A stretch of DNA of 64,000 nt from Pseudomonas syringae (lineage in GTDB: Bacteria; Pseudomonadota; Gammaproteobacteria; Pseudomonadales; Pseudomonadaceae). Of the stretch, positions 27,687 to 35,822 are shown piece after piece. Below the pieces are notes generated by a model. It did no database searches and was not told the DNA's origin. It was given only the letters and a program-made list of their open reading frames with translations. The DNA lies in NCBI RefSeq assembly GCF_021606685.1, contig NZ_WKCB01000020.1:1-64000 (forward strand). The letters are read 5' to 3'. The first letter of the stretch is position 1. Every line of letters starts with the position of its first letter. The translations under genes and the position numbers were made by a program.

Positions 27687-28269
27687 GTACTGCTGGGATT
27701 TAGGCTTCAACTGTTGATGCAGTTTCGGCCCTGACCCGAATCACTGTGGGAGCTGTCGAGCCCTAGCGAGGCTGCGAAGGCGGCGGCACTGCCAGTATTT
27801 TTGTCGCCTGACACACCGCTTTCGCAGCCTCGCTAAAGCTCGACAGCTCCCACAGGGAATCTGCGGTGCTGCTGGGATTCAGGCTGTACCTGCTGATGCA
27901 GTTTCGGCCATCACCCGAATCAACTGTGGGAGCTGTCGAGCCCCGGCGAGGCTGCGAAGGCGGCGGCACTGCCGGTATTTTTGTCGCCTGACACACCGCT
28001 TTCGCAGCCTCGCTAAAGCTCGACAGCTCCCACAGGGGATCAGCGGTGCTGGTGGGATTCAGGCTGTACCTGCTGATGCAATTTCGGCCCTGACCCGGAT
28101 CAACTGTGGGAGCTGTCGAGCCCAGGCGAGGCTGCGAAGGCGGCGGCACTGCCGATATTTTTATCGCCTGACACACCGCTTTCGCAGCCTCGCTAAAGCT
28201 CGACAGCTCCCACAGGGGATCTGCGGTGCTGGTGGGATTTAGGCAGTGCCTGCTGATGCAATTTCGGCA
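27687..28269. repeat. 180-bp tandem array of REP-like palindromes (about 3.2 copies)
   Basis: Three full units start near 27687, 27866 and 28046, with a partial fourth ending near 28269; the REP left arms are exactly 180 bp apart (27746, 27926, 28106). Each unit is a large inverted repeat with outer arms GTGGGAGCTGTCGAGC and GCTCGACAGCTCCCAC and inner arms GCGAGGCTGCGAAGG and CTTTCGCAGCCTCGC, plus a unique A+T-richer linker. It fills the gap between the chemoreceptor and the next genes; 28270-28432 shows nothing but a likely promoter. Confidence 0.88.
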
Positions 28270-28432
28270 ACCGGTACCTGTCGGCGGCTGCCGATATTGA
28301 CCTTGGTGACTTGCGAGCCCTTGCTGTCGAAGCATCGCTGTGCATTTTTTGTCAATTTAAGTTGAATTCCTGCTTTTGCAGCAGGGTCACTTATAAGGAC
28401 AACAGCGAGACGACAACGCAATGGAGGTTGTG

Positions 28433-28537
28433 ATGAACCTTGCAATGACACTCTTTAGCCTGTTTGCCGGTTGGATAGCCATAGGGCTTTCAATGATGTG
28501 GGGCCTGCTGCGGGTGCTGCGCTGGCACCATGCTTAG
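28433..28537 (+). CDS. Small membrane protein, 34 aa
   Basis: MNLAMTLFSLFAGWIAIGLS is followed by MMWGLLRVLRWHHA. One hydrophobic helix fills most of the protein and ends in a positively charged tail. The start has a strong GGAGG site 5 nt upstream. Its last eight bases overlap the start of the 104-aa gene in another frame, which suggests translational coupling. No family recognised; it is below the usual gene-calling cutoff. Confidence 0.55.
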   Translation: MNLAMTLFSLFAGWIAIGLSMMWGLLRVLRWHHA

Positions 28538-28844
28538 CACCCCGGATGGGCGCTACTTTGTGGTCAACGGCCAACTTTGGCGGTGCACCAACCCGGCGTT
28601 GGACGAGGCGACCCGGCAGCGCTGGGTCAACGACCTGATGGACGCCCGCCGCGCCGTCAAGGCGGCCAAAGCCGCAAACGATGCGCAACAGCTGAAGGCC
28701 GCCCGCCAACGGGTGCACCACGCCAAGGTGGCATTGGGCGAACGCGGGCCCGTGTGGTGGAGCGATGGCAGCCCGGATTTCAATCGCCGTCAGGTCGCCA
28801 ACACGCCGTATGCGTCATGGTTTGAAACACATCCCGACACGTAA
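28530..28844 (+). CDS. Conserved-looking hypothetical protein, 104 aa
   Basis: The N-terminus reads DGRYFVVNGQLWRCTNPALD, then a charged helical region with Ala/Lys/Gln repeats (DARRAVKAAKAANDAQQLKA) and a Trp-rich end (GPVWWSDGSPDFNRR). It has no signal peptide or membrane segment and is likely cytoplasmic. It overlaps the 34-aa membrane protein gene by eight bases. Function unknown. Confidence 0.65.
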   Translation: MLSTPDGRYFVVNGQLWRCTNPALDEATRQRWVNDLMDARRAVKAAKAANDAQQLKAARQRVHHAKVALGERGPVWWSDGSPDFNRRQVANTPYASWFETHPDT

Positions 28845-28955
28845 CCCAGGTGAACTTTCTGGCAAACGCCGCGTTCCTTTCCTATGCCTAGTACTACGCA
28901 TAGCCACTGTGTTCCTGACGGCAGGAGCGCTGAACGATAAGGAGCCGCCACCCTC

Positions 28956-29381
28956 ATGACTACCCTCCCCACCTACTACGCCACAAGGCCCGGGCCGCTT
29001 CACGCGACCTTGCTGGCCGGCAGCGTCCCGCTGTTTCTCGGCGCGTTGCTCAGTGACATTGCCTACGGCCAGACCTACCAGATCCAATGGGCCAACTTCG
29101 CTTCCTGGCTGATCGCCGGGGCGTTGGTGTTCAGTGGTTTTGCGTTGTTGTTCGCACTGGTCAACCTGCTGCGGGCCGAACACAAGGCTGGGCGTGCGGC
29201 TGCGTACTTCCTGTTGCTGCTGGCAGCCTGGGTGCTGGGGCTGATCAACGCGTTCCAGCATGCCAAGGATGCCTACGCCATGATGCCGACGGGCCTCGTG
29301 CTTTCGGTGATCGTCACCGTACTGGCGCTGGCGGCCACATGGACCGGCCTGACCAACCTGCGCTCGGGAGGTGCACGATGA
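28956..29381 (+). CDS. Four-helix inner-membrane protein (DUF2231-like)
   Basis: 141 aa with four hydrophobic segments (LLAGSVPLFLGALLSDIAYG, FASWLIAGALVFSGFALLFA, YFLLLLAAWVLGLI and VLSVIVTVLALAATW). Its stop overlaps the start of the sorbosone-dehydrogenase-like gene in an ATGA. Membrane proteins of this type commonly sit directly before sorbosone dehydrogenase genes, so a joint function, perhaps in electron transfer, is plausible but not shown. Confidence 0.7.
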   Translation: MTTLPTYYATRPGPLHATLLAGSVPLFLGALLSDIAYGQTYQIQWANFASWLIAGALVFSGFALLFALVNLLRAEHKAGRAAAYFLLLLAAWVLGLINAFQHAKDAYAMMPTGLVLSVIVTVLALAATWTGLTNLRSGGAR

Positions 29382-30670
29382 ACAAACTCCCTACCCTGAC
29401 GTTATTAAGTGCAGCGCTGTTACTCAGCGGCTGTGGCGCCGAAGGCGACAAGACCCAGGCCCGTGGCCCCGACCCTAAATTGCCGGAGCAACAAAGTAGC
29501 CTGTTACCGAGCATGAAGATCGCCGAGCCTACCCCCTGGGGCGCAGAAAAACCCAAGGTTCCTGAAGGTTTCAGCGTCACCGCCATCGCCACCGACCTGG
29601 CCATTCCGCGCCAGACCCTGGTGCTGCCCAACGGTGACATCCTGATCGCCGAAGGCCGGGGTGGCAGCGCCGCCAAGCTCAAGCCCAAGGATGTGATCGC
29701 CAGCGTGATCAAGGCCGAGGGCAACACCAAGGTCAAAGGAGGCAACCGCCTGACCCTGTTGCGCGACGCCGACGGCGACGGCACCTACGAGCTTAAAACC
29801 GTGTTTGCCGATAACCTCAATGCACCGTACGGCCTGGCGTTCGCCAACGGCAAGCTCTACGTGGCCAACCAGGATGCATTGGTGAGCTTCGATTACGCCG
29901 ACGGCCAGACCAAAGCCGGCGGCCCGCCGACCAAGGTCACCGACCTGCCCGCGCAGATCAACCACCACTGGACCAAATCCCTGGCGGTGAGCGCCGACGG
30001 ACGCCAGTTGTATGTGGGCATCGGCTCCAACAGCAACGTCACCGAACGCGGCATGGAAGTGGAGATCGACCGCGCCATGGTCTGGCAGATCGACGCCGCC
30101 ACCGGTGCGCACAAGCCCTATGCAACGGGGCTGCGTAACCCCACGGCGCTGACTATCCAGCCTGACTCCGGGCAGTTGTGGACGGTGGTCAACGAGCGCG
30201 ATGAACTGGGCCCCGACCTGGTGCCGGACTACCTGACCTCGGTGCGTGAAGGCGCCTTCTACGGCTGGCCCTATAGCTATTGGGGCCAGAACGTCGACCC
30301 ACGCGCCCAACCGCAGAACCCGGCCAAGGTTGCCTCGGCCATCAAGCCCGATTACAGCCTCGGCTCCCACGTGGCGGCCCTGGGCGTGGACTTCTCCATC
30401 CCGGCCATGGGCGAGAAGTTCGCCGACGGCGTATTCGTCGGCGAGCACGGCAGCTGGAACCGCGACAATCCGGTGGGCTACAAAGTGATCTTTGTGCCCT
30501 TCAGCAATGGCAAGCCATCCGGCGAGCCGATTGACTTCGCCACCGGCTTTCGCGGTGACGACGGCAAGACGCGCGGGCGCCCGGTGGGCGTGACGGTGGA
30601 CCCGAAAGGCGCACTGATCATTGCCGATGACCTGGCCAATACCGTGTGGCGCGTTACGCGTAACCAATAG
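29378..30670 (+). CDS. Sorbosone dehydrogenase-like lipoprotein (PQQ-type beta-propeller)
   Basis: 430 aa. A lipobox LLLSGC near residue 19 indicates a lipoprotein. The body resembles the L-sorbosone dehydrogenase/GDH-B beta-propeller family: VLPNGDILIAEGRGG, GLAFANGKLYVANQDALV, GLRNPTALTIQPDSGQLW and VFVGEHGSWNRDNPVGY. It probably oxidises a sugar or sugar aldehyde in the periplasm with PQQ; substrate unknown. It is coupled to the upstream membrane protein gene. A strong hairpin follows 6 bp after the stop. Confidence 0.83.
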   Translation: MNKLPTLTLLSAALLLSGCGAEGDKTQARGPDPKLPEQQSSLLPSMKIAEPTPWGAEKPKVPEGFSVTAIATDLAIPRQTLVLPNGDILIAEGRGGSAAKLKPKDVIASVIKAEGNTKVKGGNRLTLLRDADGDGTYELKTVFADNLNAPYGLAFANGKLYVANQDALVSFDYADGQTKAGGPPTKVTDLPAQINHHWTKSLAVSADGRQLYVGIGSNSNVTERGMEVEIDRAMVWQIDAATGAHKPYATGLRNPTALTIQPDSGQLWTVVNERDELGPDLVPDYLTSVREGAFYGWPYSYWGQNVDPRAQPQNPAKVASAIKPDYSLGSHVAALGVDFSIPAMGEKFADGVFVGEHGSWNRDNPVGYKVIFVPFSNGKPSGEPIDFATGFRGDDGKTRGRPVGVTVDPKGALIIADDLANTVWRVTRNQ

Positions 30671-30676
30671 CCGTAC

Positions 30677-30702
30677 ATGACAGGGGCGGTTTCGCCCCTG
30701 TC
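30677..30702. terminator. Bidirectional hairpin after the sorbosone dehydrogenase-like gene
   Basis: Perfect 11-bp arms TGACAGGGGCG and CGCCCCTGTCA around a GTTT loop. There is no long T run on either side. The stop codon of the shortened LysR frame on the other strand lies at its edge. Confidence 0.65.
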
Positions 30703-30979
30703 AGCTTTCAGGTTGCAATTGCGCTTGCAACCAATCCAGCAGCGCCGCGCCGACCACCTGCGCCCACTCGCGCCCTTCTTGCGTGAGATACACCGCACGG
30801 TTACGCCGGCTGAACAGCTTCACACCCAAATCGTCTTCCATCCCTCGAATCTGCCGGCTGATGGCGGCCTGGGTAATGTGCAGCTCATCAGCAGCCTTGG
30901 AAAAACTCCCCAGGCGCGCGGCCGCTTCGAAGGGCAACAGACTGGCAAGCGGCGGTAAGGTTTTGCCGAGCGTATTCAT
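30701..30979 (-). pseudogene. LysR-family regulator remnant (DNA-binding domain only)
   Basis: 92 aa. The N-terminal HTH is complete (FEAAARLGSFSKAADELHIT, AAISRQIRGMEDDLG, LFSRRNRAVYLTQEG), but the frame stops before the effector-binding domain, against about 300 aa for the family. Its stop coincides with the terminator of the neighbouring gene, as if the rest had been deleted. It might still bind DNA and act as a dominant fragment. Confidence 0.75.
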
Positions 30980-31027
30980 AATCAGAGGTTATGCATCCAG
31001 GGCCGAGAACTCGTTTGTAGCACACAG

Positions 31028-31228
31028 GTGCGGCCGATGGTCTTGAGCGGCCAATTGATCGCCCTTGAATCACTCTTCGCCAGCCTGCTCGGCCTGTGGT
31101 TTCACGGGCGCTGGCCAACACTGATGGAAGCCGCTGGCCTTGGTGCGGTGCTGATCGGAGTGGTCATGGCAGTTCGAATCATTCTGGCGGGCACGCGACC
31201 CGCCAGGTCGGCCCTCACAGGTCAGTGA
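31028..31228 (+). pseudogene. EamA/DMT transporter remnant (C-terminal fragment)
   Basis: About 60 codons matching the last two helices of an EamA-type exporter (VLSGQLIALESLFASLLGLW and AAGLGAVLIGVVMAVRIIL). The roughly 230 upstream residues are absent; the fragment begins directly after the LysR remnant's start on the opposite strand. Together the two look like what is left of a divergent LysR/exporter pair. Its end overlaps the stop of the MFS gene. Confidence 0.75.
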
Positions 31229-32618
31229 TTTCCTTGTGGCGCGGCACCAGCGCTTTCATCACGCTCCAGGCCACCAGGTACGCGAGGGCACAGATCGCGA
31301 ACATGATCATGTAGCCGGTATGGATATCGTTGATGGACTTGTAGTAGTCGAACACCCAGCCACCGATCTTGGTCATGACCACGCCGCCGATGCCGCCGGC
31401 CATACCGCCGATGCCGACCACCGAGGCCACGGTTTTCTGCGGGAACATGTCGGACACGGTGGTAAAGATGTTGCACGACCACGCCTGGTGCGCCGAGGCG
31501 CCCACACCGATCAGCAGCACCGGCACCCAGAAGCTGATGTAGCCCAGTGGCTGCGCGAGCAATACCACCAGCGGGAACAGCGCGATCACCAGCATGGCTT
31601 TCATGCGCCCGTCATAGGGGGCATCGCCGCGCGCCATGAAGTAGCTGGGGAACCAGCCGCCGCCGATGCTGCCGACCATGGTCATGCTGTACAGCACGGC
31701 CAGCGGCATGACGATATCCGCGCCTTTCATGCCGTATTGTGCCGACAGGTAGGTGGGCAGCCAGAACAGGAAGAACCACCACACGCCGTCGGTCATGAAC
31801 TTGCCGAAGGCAAAGGCCCAGGTTTGACGGTAGGTCAGCAACTTGAACCACGAGACTTTCTTCTCCGCCACGCCGGCTCCCGCGCGGGCGAACGGCTGTA
31901 CGCTCTGGTCGCTGCGGATATAAGCCAGTTCTTCGGCCGACAGGCGCTTTTGCTGCTCGGGTTTTTCATAGACGGCGGCCCACACCGCCACCCACACGAA
32001 GCCGAGCATGCCGATCACCATAAAGGCCGCTTCCCAGCCCCACAGCCCGGCAATCAATGGCACGCAGATCGGCGCGAGGATCGCGCCCACGTTGGCGCCG
32101 GAGTTGAAAATACCGGTGGCGAAGGAGCGTTCTTTCTTGGGGAAATATTCGGCGGTGGCCTTGATCGCAATCGGGAAGTTACCCGCCTCGCCAATCGCCA
32201 GCACCGCGCGCGACAGCATGAAGCCGGCAATCGACACCGGAATCACCGCCAGCCCGATCGCCCCGCTCACCGCGGCAATGCCCTCGCCCATCGGCACCGA
32301 GAACGCATGCATGATGGCGCCTGTAGACCAGATGCCAATCGCCACGACGTAGGCCGCCTTGGTGCCGATCTTGTCGACAAAGCGCCCGGCGAACAGCATG
32401 GAAATCGCATAGACAAACTGAAACACGGCGGCAATGTTGGCGTAGTCGGTGTTGCTCCAGCCAAATTGCGTCGATAACTGCGGCGCCAGCAGGCTGAGCA
32501 CCTGGCGGTCGAGGTAGTTGACGGTAGTCGCGAAAAACAGCATCGCGCAGATGGTCCAGCGATAATTGCCTACCGCTTGGCCAACGCGCTGGGCGTTGAT
32601 GGGCTCGATCAAGTTCAT
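31215..32618 (-). CDS. MFS transporter, hexuronate (ExuT-like) family
   Basis: 467 aa from the ATG at 32618 (MNLIEPINAQRVGQ). About 12 membrane segments. NYLDRQVLSLLAPQLSTQFG in helix 1 and GEAGNFPIAIKATAEYFPKK are hallmarks of the anion:cation symporter/ExuT branch, which takes up hexuronates, galactonate or glucarate. The promoter region contains a GntR/FadR-type site (32665-32678) that also occurs near the SMP-30 lactonase gene at 47.6 kb. Substrate is therefore probably a sugar acid. Confidence 0.85.
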   Translation of the reverse strand: MNLIEPINAQRVGQAVGNYRWTICAMLFFATTVNYLDRQVLSLLAPQLSTQFGWSNTDYANIAAVFQFVYAISMLFAGRFVDKIGTKAAYVVAIGIWSTGAIMHAFSVPMGEGIAAVSGAIGLAVIPVSIAGFMLSRAVLAIGEAGNFPIAIKATAEYFPKKERSFATGIFNSGANVGAILAPICVPLIAGLWGWEAAFMVIGMLGFVWVAVWAAVYEKPEQQKRLSAEELAYIRSDQSVQPFARAGAGVAEKKVSWFKLLTYRQTWAFAFGKFMTDGVWWFFLFWLPTYLSAQYGMKGADIVMPLAVLYSMTMVGSIGGGWFPSYFMARGDAPYDGRMKAMLVIALFPLVVLLAQPLGYISFWVPVLLIGVGASAHQAWSCNIFTTVSDMFPQKTVASVVGIGGMAGGIGGVVMTKIGGWVFDYYKSINDIHTGYMIMFAICALAYLVAWSVMKALVPRHKEITDL

Positions 32619-32646
32619 GGCATCACTTTTTATTTTTGTTAGATAG

Positions 32647-32678
32647 GACATATGTAACGTCATATGTCGTCGTACAAC
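32647..32678. promoter_or_regulatory. Operator region of the ExuT-like gene (palindrome plus GntR-type site)
   Basis: GACATATG and CATATGTC form an inverted repeat around TAACGT at 32647-32668. Overlapping it, 32665-32678 reads TGTCGTCGTACAAC, the reverse complement of GTTGTACGACGACA; the core TTGTACGACGA fits the FadR-subfamily GntR consensus TNGTNNNACNA. The same 14 bases occur at 47611-47624. Confidence 0.6.
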
Positions 32679-32761
32679 TCGAGCTTTTATAACGAGACGC
32701 CTGCCCGGTGTCAATCGCAAAAATTGCCGTATGTCCAGCTATTGCGTGGTTACGAAAAGTG

Positions 32762-33286
32762 TCAGGAATACTCAGTTGTAGGACGACAAATGCGCAGCAC
32801 AAGGCTCGGTGCTTTGCCAGGCACATCGTCGAGCACGCCGAACGGCTGCATGCCGACCTTCTCCAGCACGCGGATCGACGCGGCGTGGTCCGGTCGCACC
32901 AGACCGAACACCTCGGGCAACCCCAGGGTGTCAAACGCCAGGGCCAAGGCCGCGCGGCTCAGCTCAGTCGCATAGCCCTGCCCCCAGGCTTCCTGCGCAA
33001 AGCGGTAACCCAGGTTGATGCGCCACTGCGTGAGGTAGTTGAGCGGCGCAATGCCGCCGAACCCGATGATGTGCTCCGGCGCCTCAGCGCGGGCAATGGC
33101 CCACCAGCCATAACCGAGGCTGTCCCATTGCCCAAGCCAATGATCGAGCAGGCGTTGGGCGGCGGCCAGACTGGGCATCGGCCCAGCCGGATTGAACAGG
33201 TTGGTCTGTGGGTCGCCGAAGATCGCGAACAATCGCTGCACATCCGTGGGCTGCGGCTTGCGGTAGACCATGCGTGAGGGGGACAT
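32762..33286 (-). CDS. GNAT-family N-acetyltransferase (RimJ/RimL type)
   Basis: 174 aa. The acetyl-CoA-binding region is RFAQEAWGQGYATELSRAAL (motif A, Q/R-x-x-G-x-G/A), and PDHAASIRVLEKVGM is motif B, as in ribosomal-protein and amino-acid acetyltransferases. It lies alone upstream of the ExuT-like gene's promoter on the same strand. Substrate unknown. Confidence 0.85.
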   Translation of the reverse strand: MSPSRMVYRKPQPTDVQRLFAIFGDPQTNLFNPAGPMPSLAAAQRLLDHWLGQWDSLGYGWWAIARAEAPEHIIGFGGIAPLNYLTQWRINLGYRFAQEAWGQGYATELSRAALALAFDTLGLPEVFGLVRPDHAASIRVLEKVGMQPFGVLDDVPGKAPSLVLRICRPTTEYS

Positions 33287-33352
33287 TCGATTGGCTCCTT
33301 TTTTCCGTGCCTATCTTTTTTGTGAAGCGCTTTCAGTGCCGTGCGGGCTCAT

Positions 33353-33482
33353 GTGGCGAGCGGGCTCGCCCGCGTTGGGCTGCGAAGCGGCCCCAGAAAA
33401 AACGCCGCGTGACGTCAGGTTAATCTTCGTGGCAGGGATTGGGGCTGCTGCGCTGCCCAACGCGGGCAAGCCCGCTCGCCAC
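33353..33482. repeat. REP pair (GTGGCGAGCGGGC family)
   Basis: Left arm GTGGCGAGCGGGCTCGCCCG at 33353; right arm CGGGCAAGCCCGCTCGCCAC ends at 33482. It occupies most of the interval between the GNAT gene and proP; the rest (33483-33650) holds the proP promoter region. Confidence 0.82.
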
Positions 33483-33599
33483 ATACAGCGTGTTTATCCA
33501 CCAGAAAAGCCCGCTATGCACAAAAATCCGTTACCCCTGCAAAAAAACACAAATAGCGGTGAATTATTTCGTGTGCAGTTGTATCTGAACTGACAGAGC

Positions 33600-33622
33600 G
33601 GTGCCATCGCAGCGATGGCACC
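33600..33622 (+). other. Perfect hairpin in the proP leader
   Basis: GGTGCCATCGC, one base, GCGATGGCACC: perfect 11-base arms 29 bp before the proP start. It is not followed by a T tract, so it is more likely a leader structure or operator than a terminator. Confidence 0.5.
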
Positions 33623-33650
33623 TCCCCTGTTCAGTTTTAGAGTGGCCCGC

Positions 33651-35153
33651 ATGAAATTACGTAAGAAAAGCGTCAAACCCATCGGTTTGAAAGACATCAC
33701 CATCGTCGACGACGCCAAGATGCGCAAGGCGATCACCGCCGCCGCACTGGGCAACGCCATGGAATGGTTCGACTTTGGCGTTTACGGGTTTGTCGCCTAT
33801 GTGCTCGGCAAAGTGTTCTTCCCCGACGCCTCGCCCAGCGTACAAATGATCGCCGCACTGGCCACCTTCTCCGTACCGTTCCTGATTCGTCCGCTGGGTG
33901 GCCTGTTCTTCGGCGCGCTGGGCGACAAGTACGGGCGACAGAAAGTCCTCGCCGCCACCATCGTGATCATGTCCTTGAGCACCTTTGCCATCGGCCTGAT
34001 TCCCGGGTATGCCTCCATTGGCATCTGGGCACCGATTCTGTTGCTGCTGTGCAAGATGGCCCAGGGCTTCTCGGTCGGTGGTGAATATACCGGGGCTTCG
34101 ATTTTTGTCGCCGAATACGCGCCGGACCGCAAGCGCGGCTTCCTCGGCAGCTGGCTGGACTTCGGCTCCATCGCCGGTTTCGTGCTCGGTGCCGGCGTGG
34201 TGGTATTGATCTCCAGCGTGCTCGGCGAAGCGGAGTTCGAGTCCTGGGGCTGGCGCCTGCCGTTCTTCCTCGCCCTGCCCCTGGGCATCATCGGCTTGTA
34301 CCTGCGCCATGCGCTGGAAGAAACGCCAGCCTTCCAACAGCATGTCGACACGCTTGAAAAGGGTGACCGCGAAGGCCTGACCCACGGCCCCAAAGTGTCG
34401 TTCAAGGAAATCGCCACCAAGCATTGGCGCAGCCTGCTGACCTGCATCGGTATCGTCGCGGCCACCAACGTGACCTACTACATGCTGCTCACGTACATGC
34501 CAAGCTACCTGTCGCACAACCTGCATTATTCTGAAAACAGCGGCGTGCTGATCATCATCGCGATTATGGTCGGCATGCTGTTCGTGCAGCCGTTCATTGG
34601 TTTTGTCAGCGATAAAATCGGCCGCAAGCCTTTCATCATCGCCGGCAGCATCGGCCTGTTGTTCCTGGCCATCCCGGCGTTCATGCTGATTACCAGCGGC
34701 AAAACCGGGCTGATTTTCGCCGGCCTGCTGATCCTCGCCGTAATCCTGAACTTCTTCATCGGCGTGATGGCCTCGACGCTGCCCGCGATGTTCCCCACTC
34801 ATCTGCGCTACAGTGCATTGGCGAGTGCGTTCAACGTCTCGGTATTGATCGCCGGTATCACCCCGACCGCCGTGGCCTGGCTGGTGGAAAGTACCAATGA
34901 CCTGTTCATGCCCGCCTATTACCTGATGGTCTTTGCGGTGATCGGCCTGATCACCGGCCTGACCATGAAGGAAACCGCCAACAAGCCCCTGCGCGGTGCA
35001 GCGCCGGCGGCGTCCGACATGGAAGAGGCCAAGGAATTGCTGCAGGAACACCACGACAATATCGAGCAGAAAATCGAAGACATCGACGCCGAGATTGCAG
35101 CATTGGAGGCCAAGCGCCAGAATCTGGTGCAGCAGCACCCACGGATTAATTAA
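33651..35153 (+). CDS. proP: Osmoprotectant/proton symporter ProP
   Basis: 500 aa, the same length as E. coli ProP. MFS metabolite:H+ symporter signatures are present (NAMEWFDFGVYGFVAYVLG, RPLGGLFFGALGDKYGR). The C-terminal 45 residues form the heptad-rich coiled coil typical of osmosensing ProP (KELLQEHHDNIEQKIEDID, EIAALEAKRQNLVQQ). It should import proline, betaine and ectoine under high osmolality. The ATG at 33651 is preferred; an in-frame start at 33615 would fall inside the leader hairpin. Confidence 0.92.
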   Translation: MKLRKKSVKPIGLKDITIVDDAKMRKAITAAALGNAMEWFDFGVYGFVAYVLGKVFFPDASPSVQMIAALATFSVPFLIRPLGGLFFGALGDKYGRQKVLAATIVIMSLSTFAIGLIPGYASIGIWAPILLLLCKMAQGFSVGGEYTGASIFVAEYAPDRKRGFLGSWLDFGSIAGFVLGAGVVVLISSVLGEAEFESWGWRLPFFLALPLGIIGLYLRHALEETPAFQQHVDTLEKGDREGLTHGPKVSFKEIATKHWRSLLTCIGIVAATNVTYYMLLTYMPSYLSHNLHYSENSGVLIIIAIMVGMLFVQPFIGFVSDKIGRKPFIIAGSIGLLFLAIPAFMLITSGKTGLIFAGLLILAVILNFFIGVMASTLPAMFPTHLRYSALASAFNVSVLIAGITPTAVAWLVESTNDLFMPAYYLMVFAVIGLITGLTMKETANKPLRGAAPAASDMEEAKELLQEHHDNIEQKIEDIDAEIAALEAKRQNLVQQHPRIN

Positions 35154-35163
35154 GACAGACCGC

Positions 35164-35187
35164 GCGTGGTGGCCACGGCCACCACGC
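35164..35187. terminator. Hairpin after proP
   Basis: GCGTGGTGGCC and GGCCACCACGC, perfect 11-base arms with a 2-nt centre, 10 bp after the proP stop. No T run follows, so termination is uncertain. Confidence 0.5.
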
Positions 35188-35203
35188 CATTGGAGTGTTC
35201 CGC

Positions 35204-35710
35204 ATGCTTCCAAGCGTTACCGCCGCCCAATCCCTACTCAGCGCAGACGAACGCGCTGCCATCGCCGAAATCGAAGCCACCACCAGCATCCTGCAACTGG
35301 TCACTCGCCTGACCGGCATGCGCTTTGCCGGCATCGCCAAGTTCGCCGACCTGGAATGGGTCGTCTGCTCGGTGCACGACACCGCCGACATGGGTATTCA
35401 TGTCGATGACGTACTCGAACTCGAAACCACCTTGTGCAGTGAATTCTGCATCAACCCCCAAACCCTGTTCATCCCGCAGGTCAGCCAGAACGGCCGCTTC
35501 GCCACGCGCCCGGTGGTCAAGCAATACGCAATCGAAAGCTACGCCGGTGCGCCGATCTTCCTCCCTGACGGCCGCCTGTTCGGCGCATTGTGTGCGCTGG
35601 ACTCACGCGCCATGCTGTTCGACGACCCCAACCTGGCGGAAACCCTCAGCCTGTTTGCGCGCCTGATCGGGTGCATCTTCTACGCTAATTTAACCGCCGC
35701 GGATCAGTGA
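35204..35710 (+). CDS. GAF-domain protein
   Basis: 168 aa, a single GAF domain: TSILQLVTRLTGMRFAGIAK at the start and SYAGAPIFLPDGRLFGALCA in the core. There is no output domain. Stand-alone GAF proteins of this size often bind small ligands or sense redox; this one has Cys at about positions 66, 80 and 84. The ATG at 35204 follows GGAG. It precedes the GGDEF-EAL gene by about 110 bp and could feed that signalling protein, but this is only positional. Confidence 0.8.
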   Translation: MLPSVTAAQSLLSADERAAIAEIEATTSILQLVTRLTGMRFAGIAKFADLEWVVCSVHDTADMGIHVDDVLELETTLCSEFCINPQTLFIPQVSQNGRFATRPVVKQYAIESYAGAPIFLPDGRLFGALCALDSRAMLFDDPNLAETLSLFARLIGCIFYANLTAADQ

Positions 35711-35822
35711 TCGTTGCTCCACCTGCAGGTCGAGCAACGATGCGGTGCAGCGCTCACTATTTAGCCCGGGCGGCCGATAGCCTGGTACACCCCTGACTTG
35801 CAGCGCCGCCCTGCGGGAAACA

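Noticed and set aside
27763-28335. 190-codon open frame on the minus strand across the 180-bp array
   Set aside because: It only repeats translated REP DNA (the same 60-residue block three times) and has no family match by eye.
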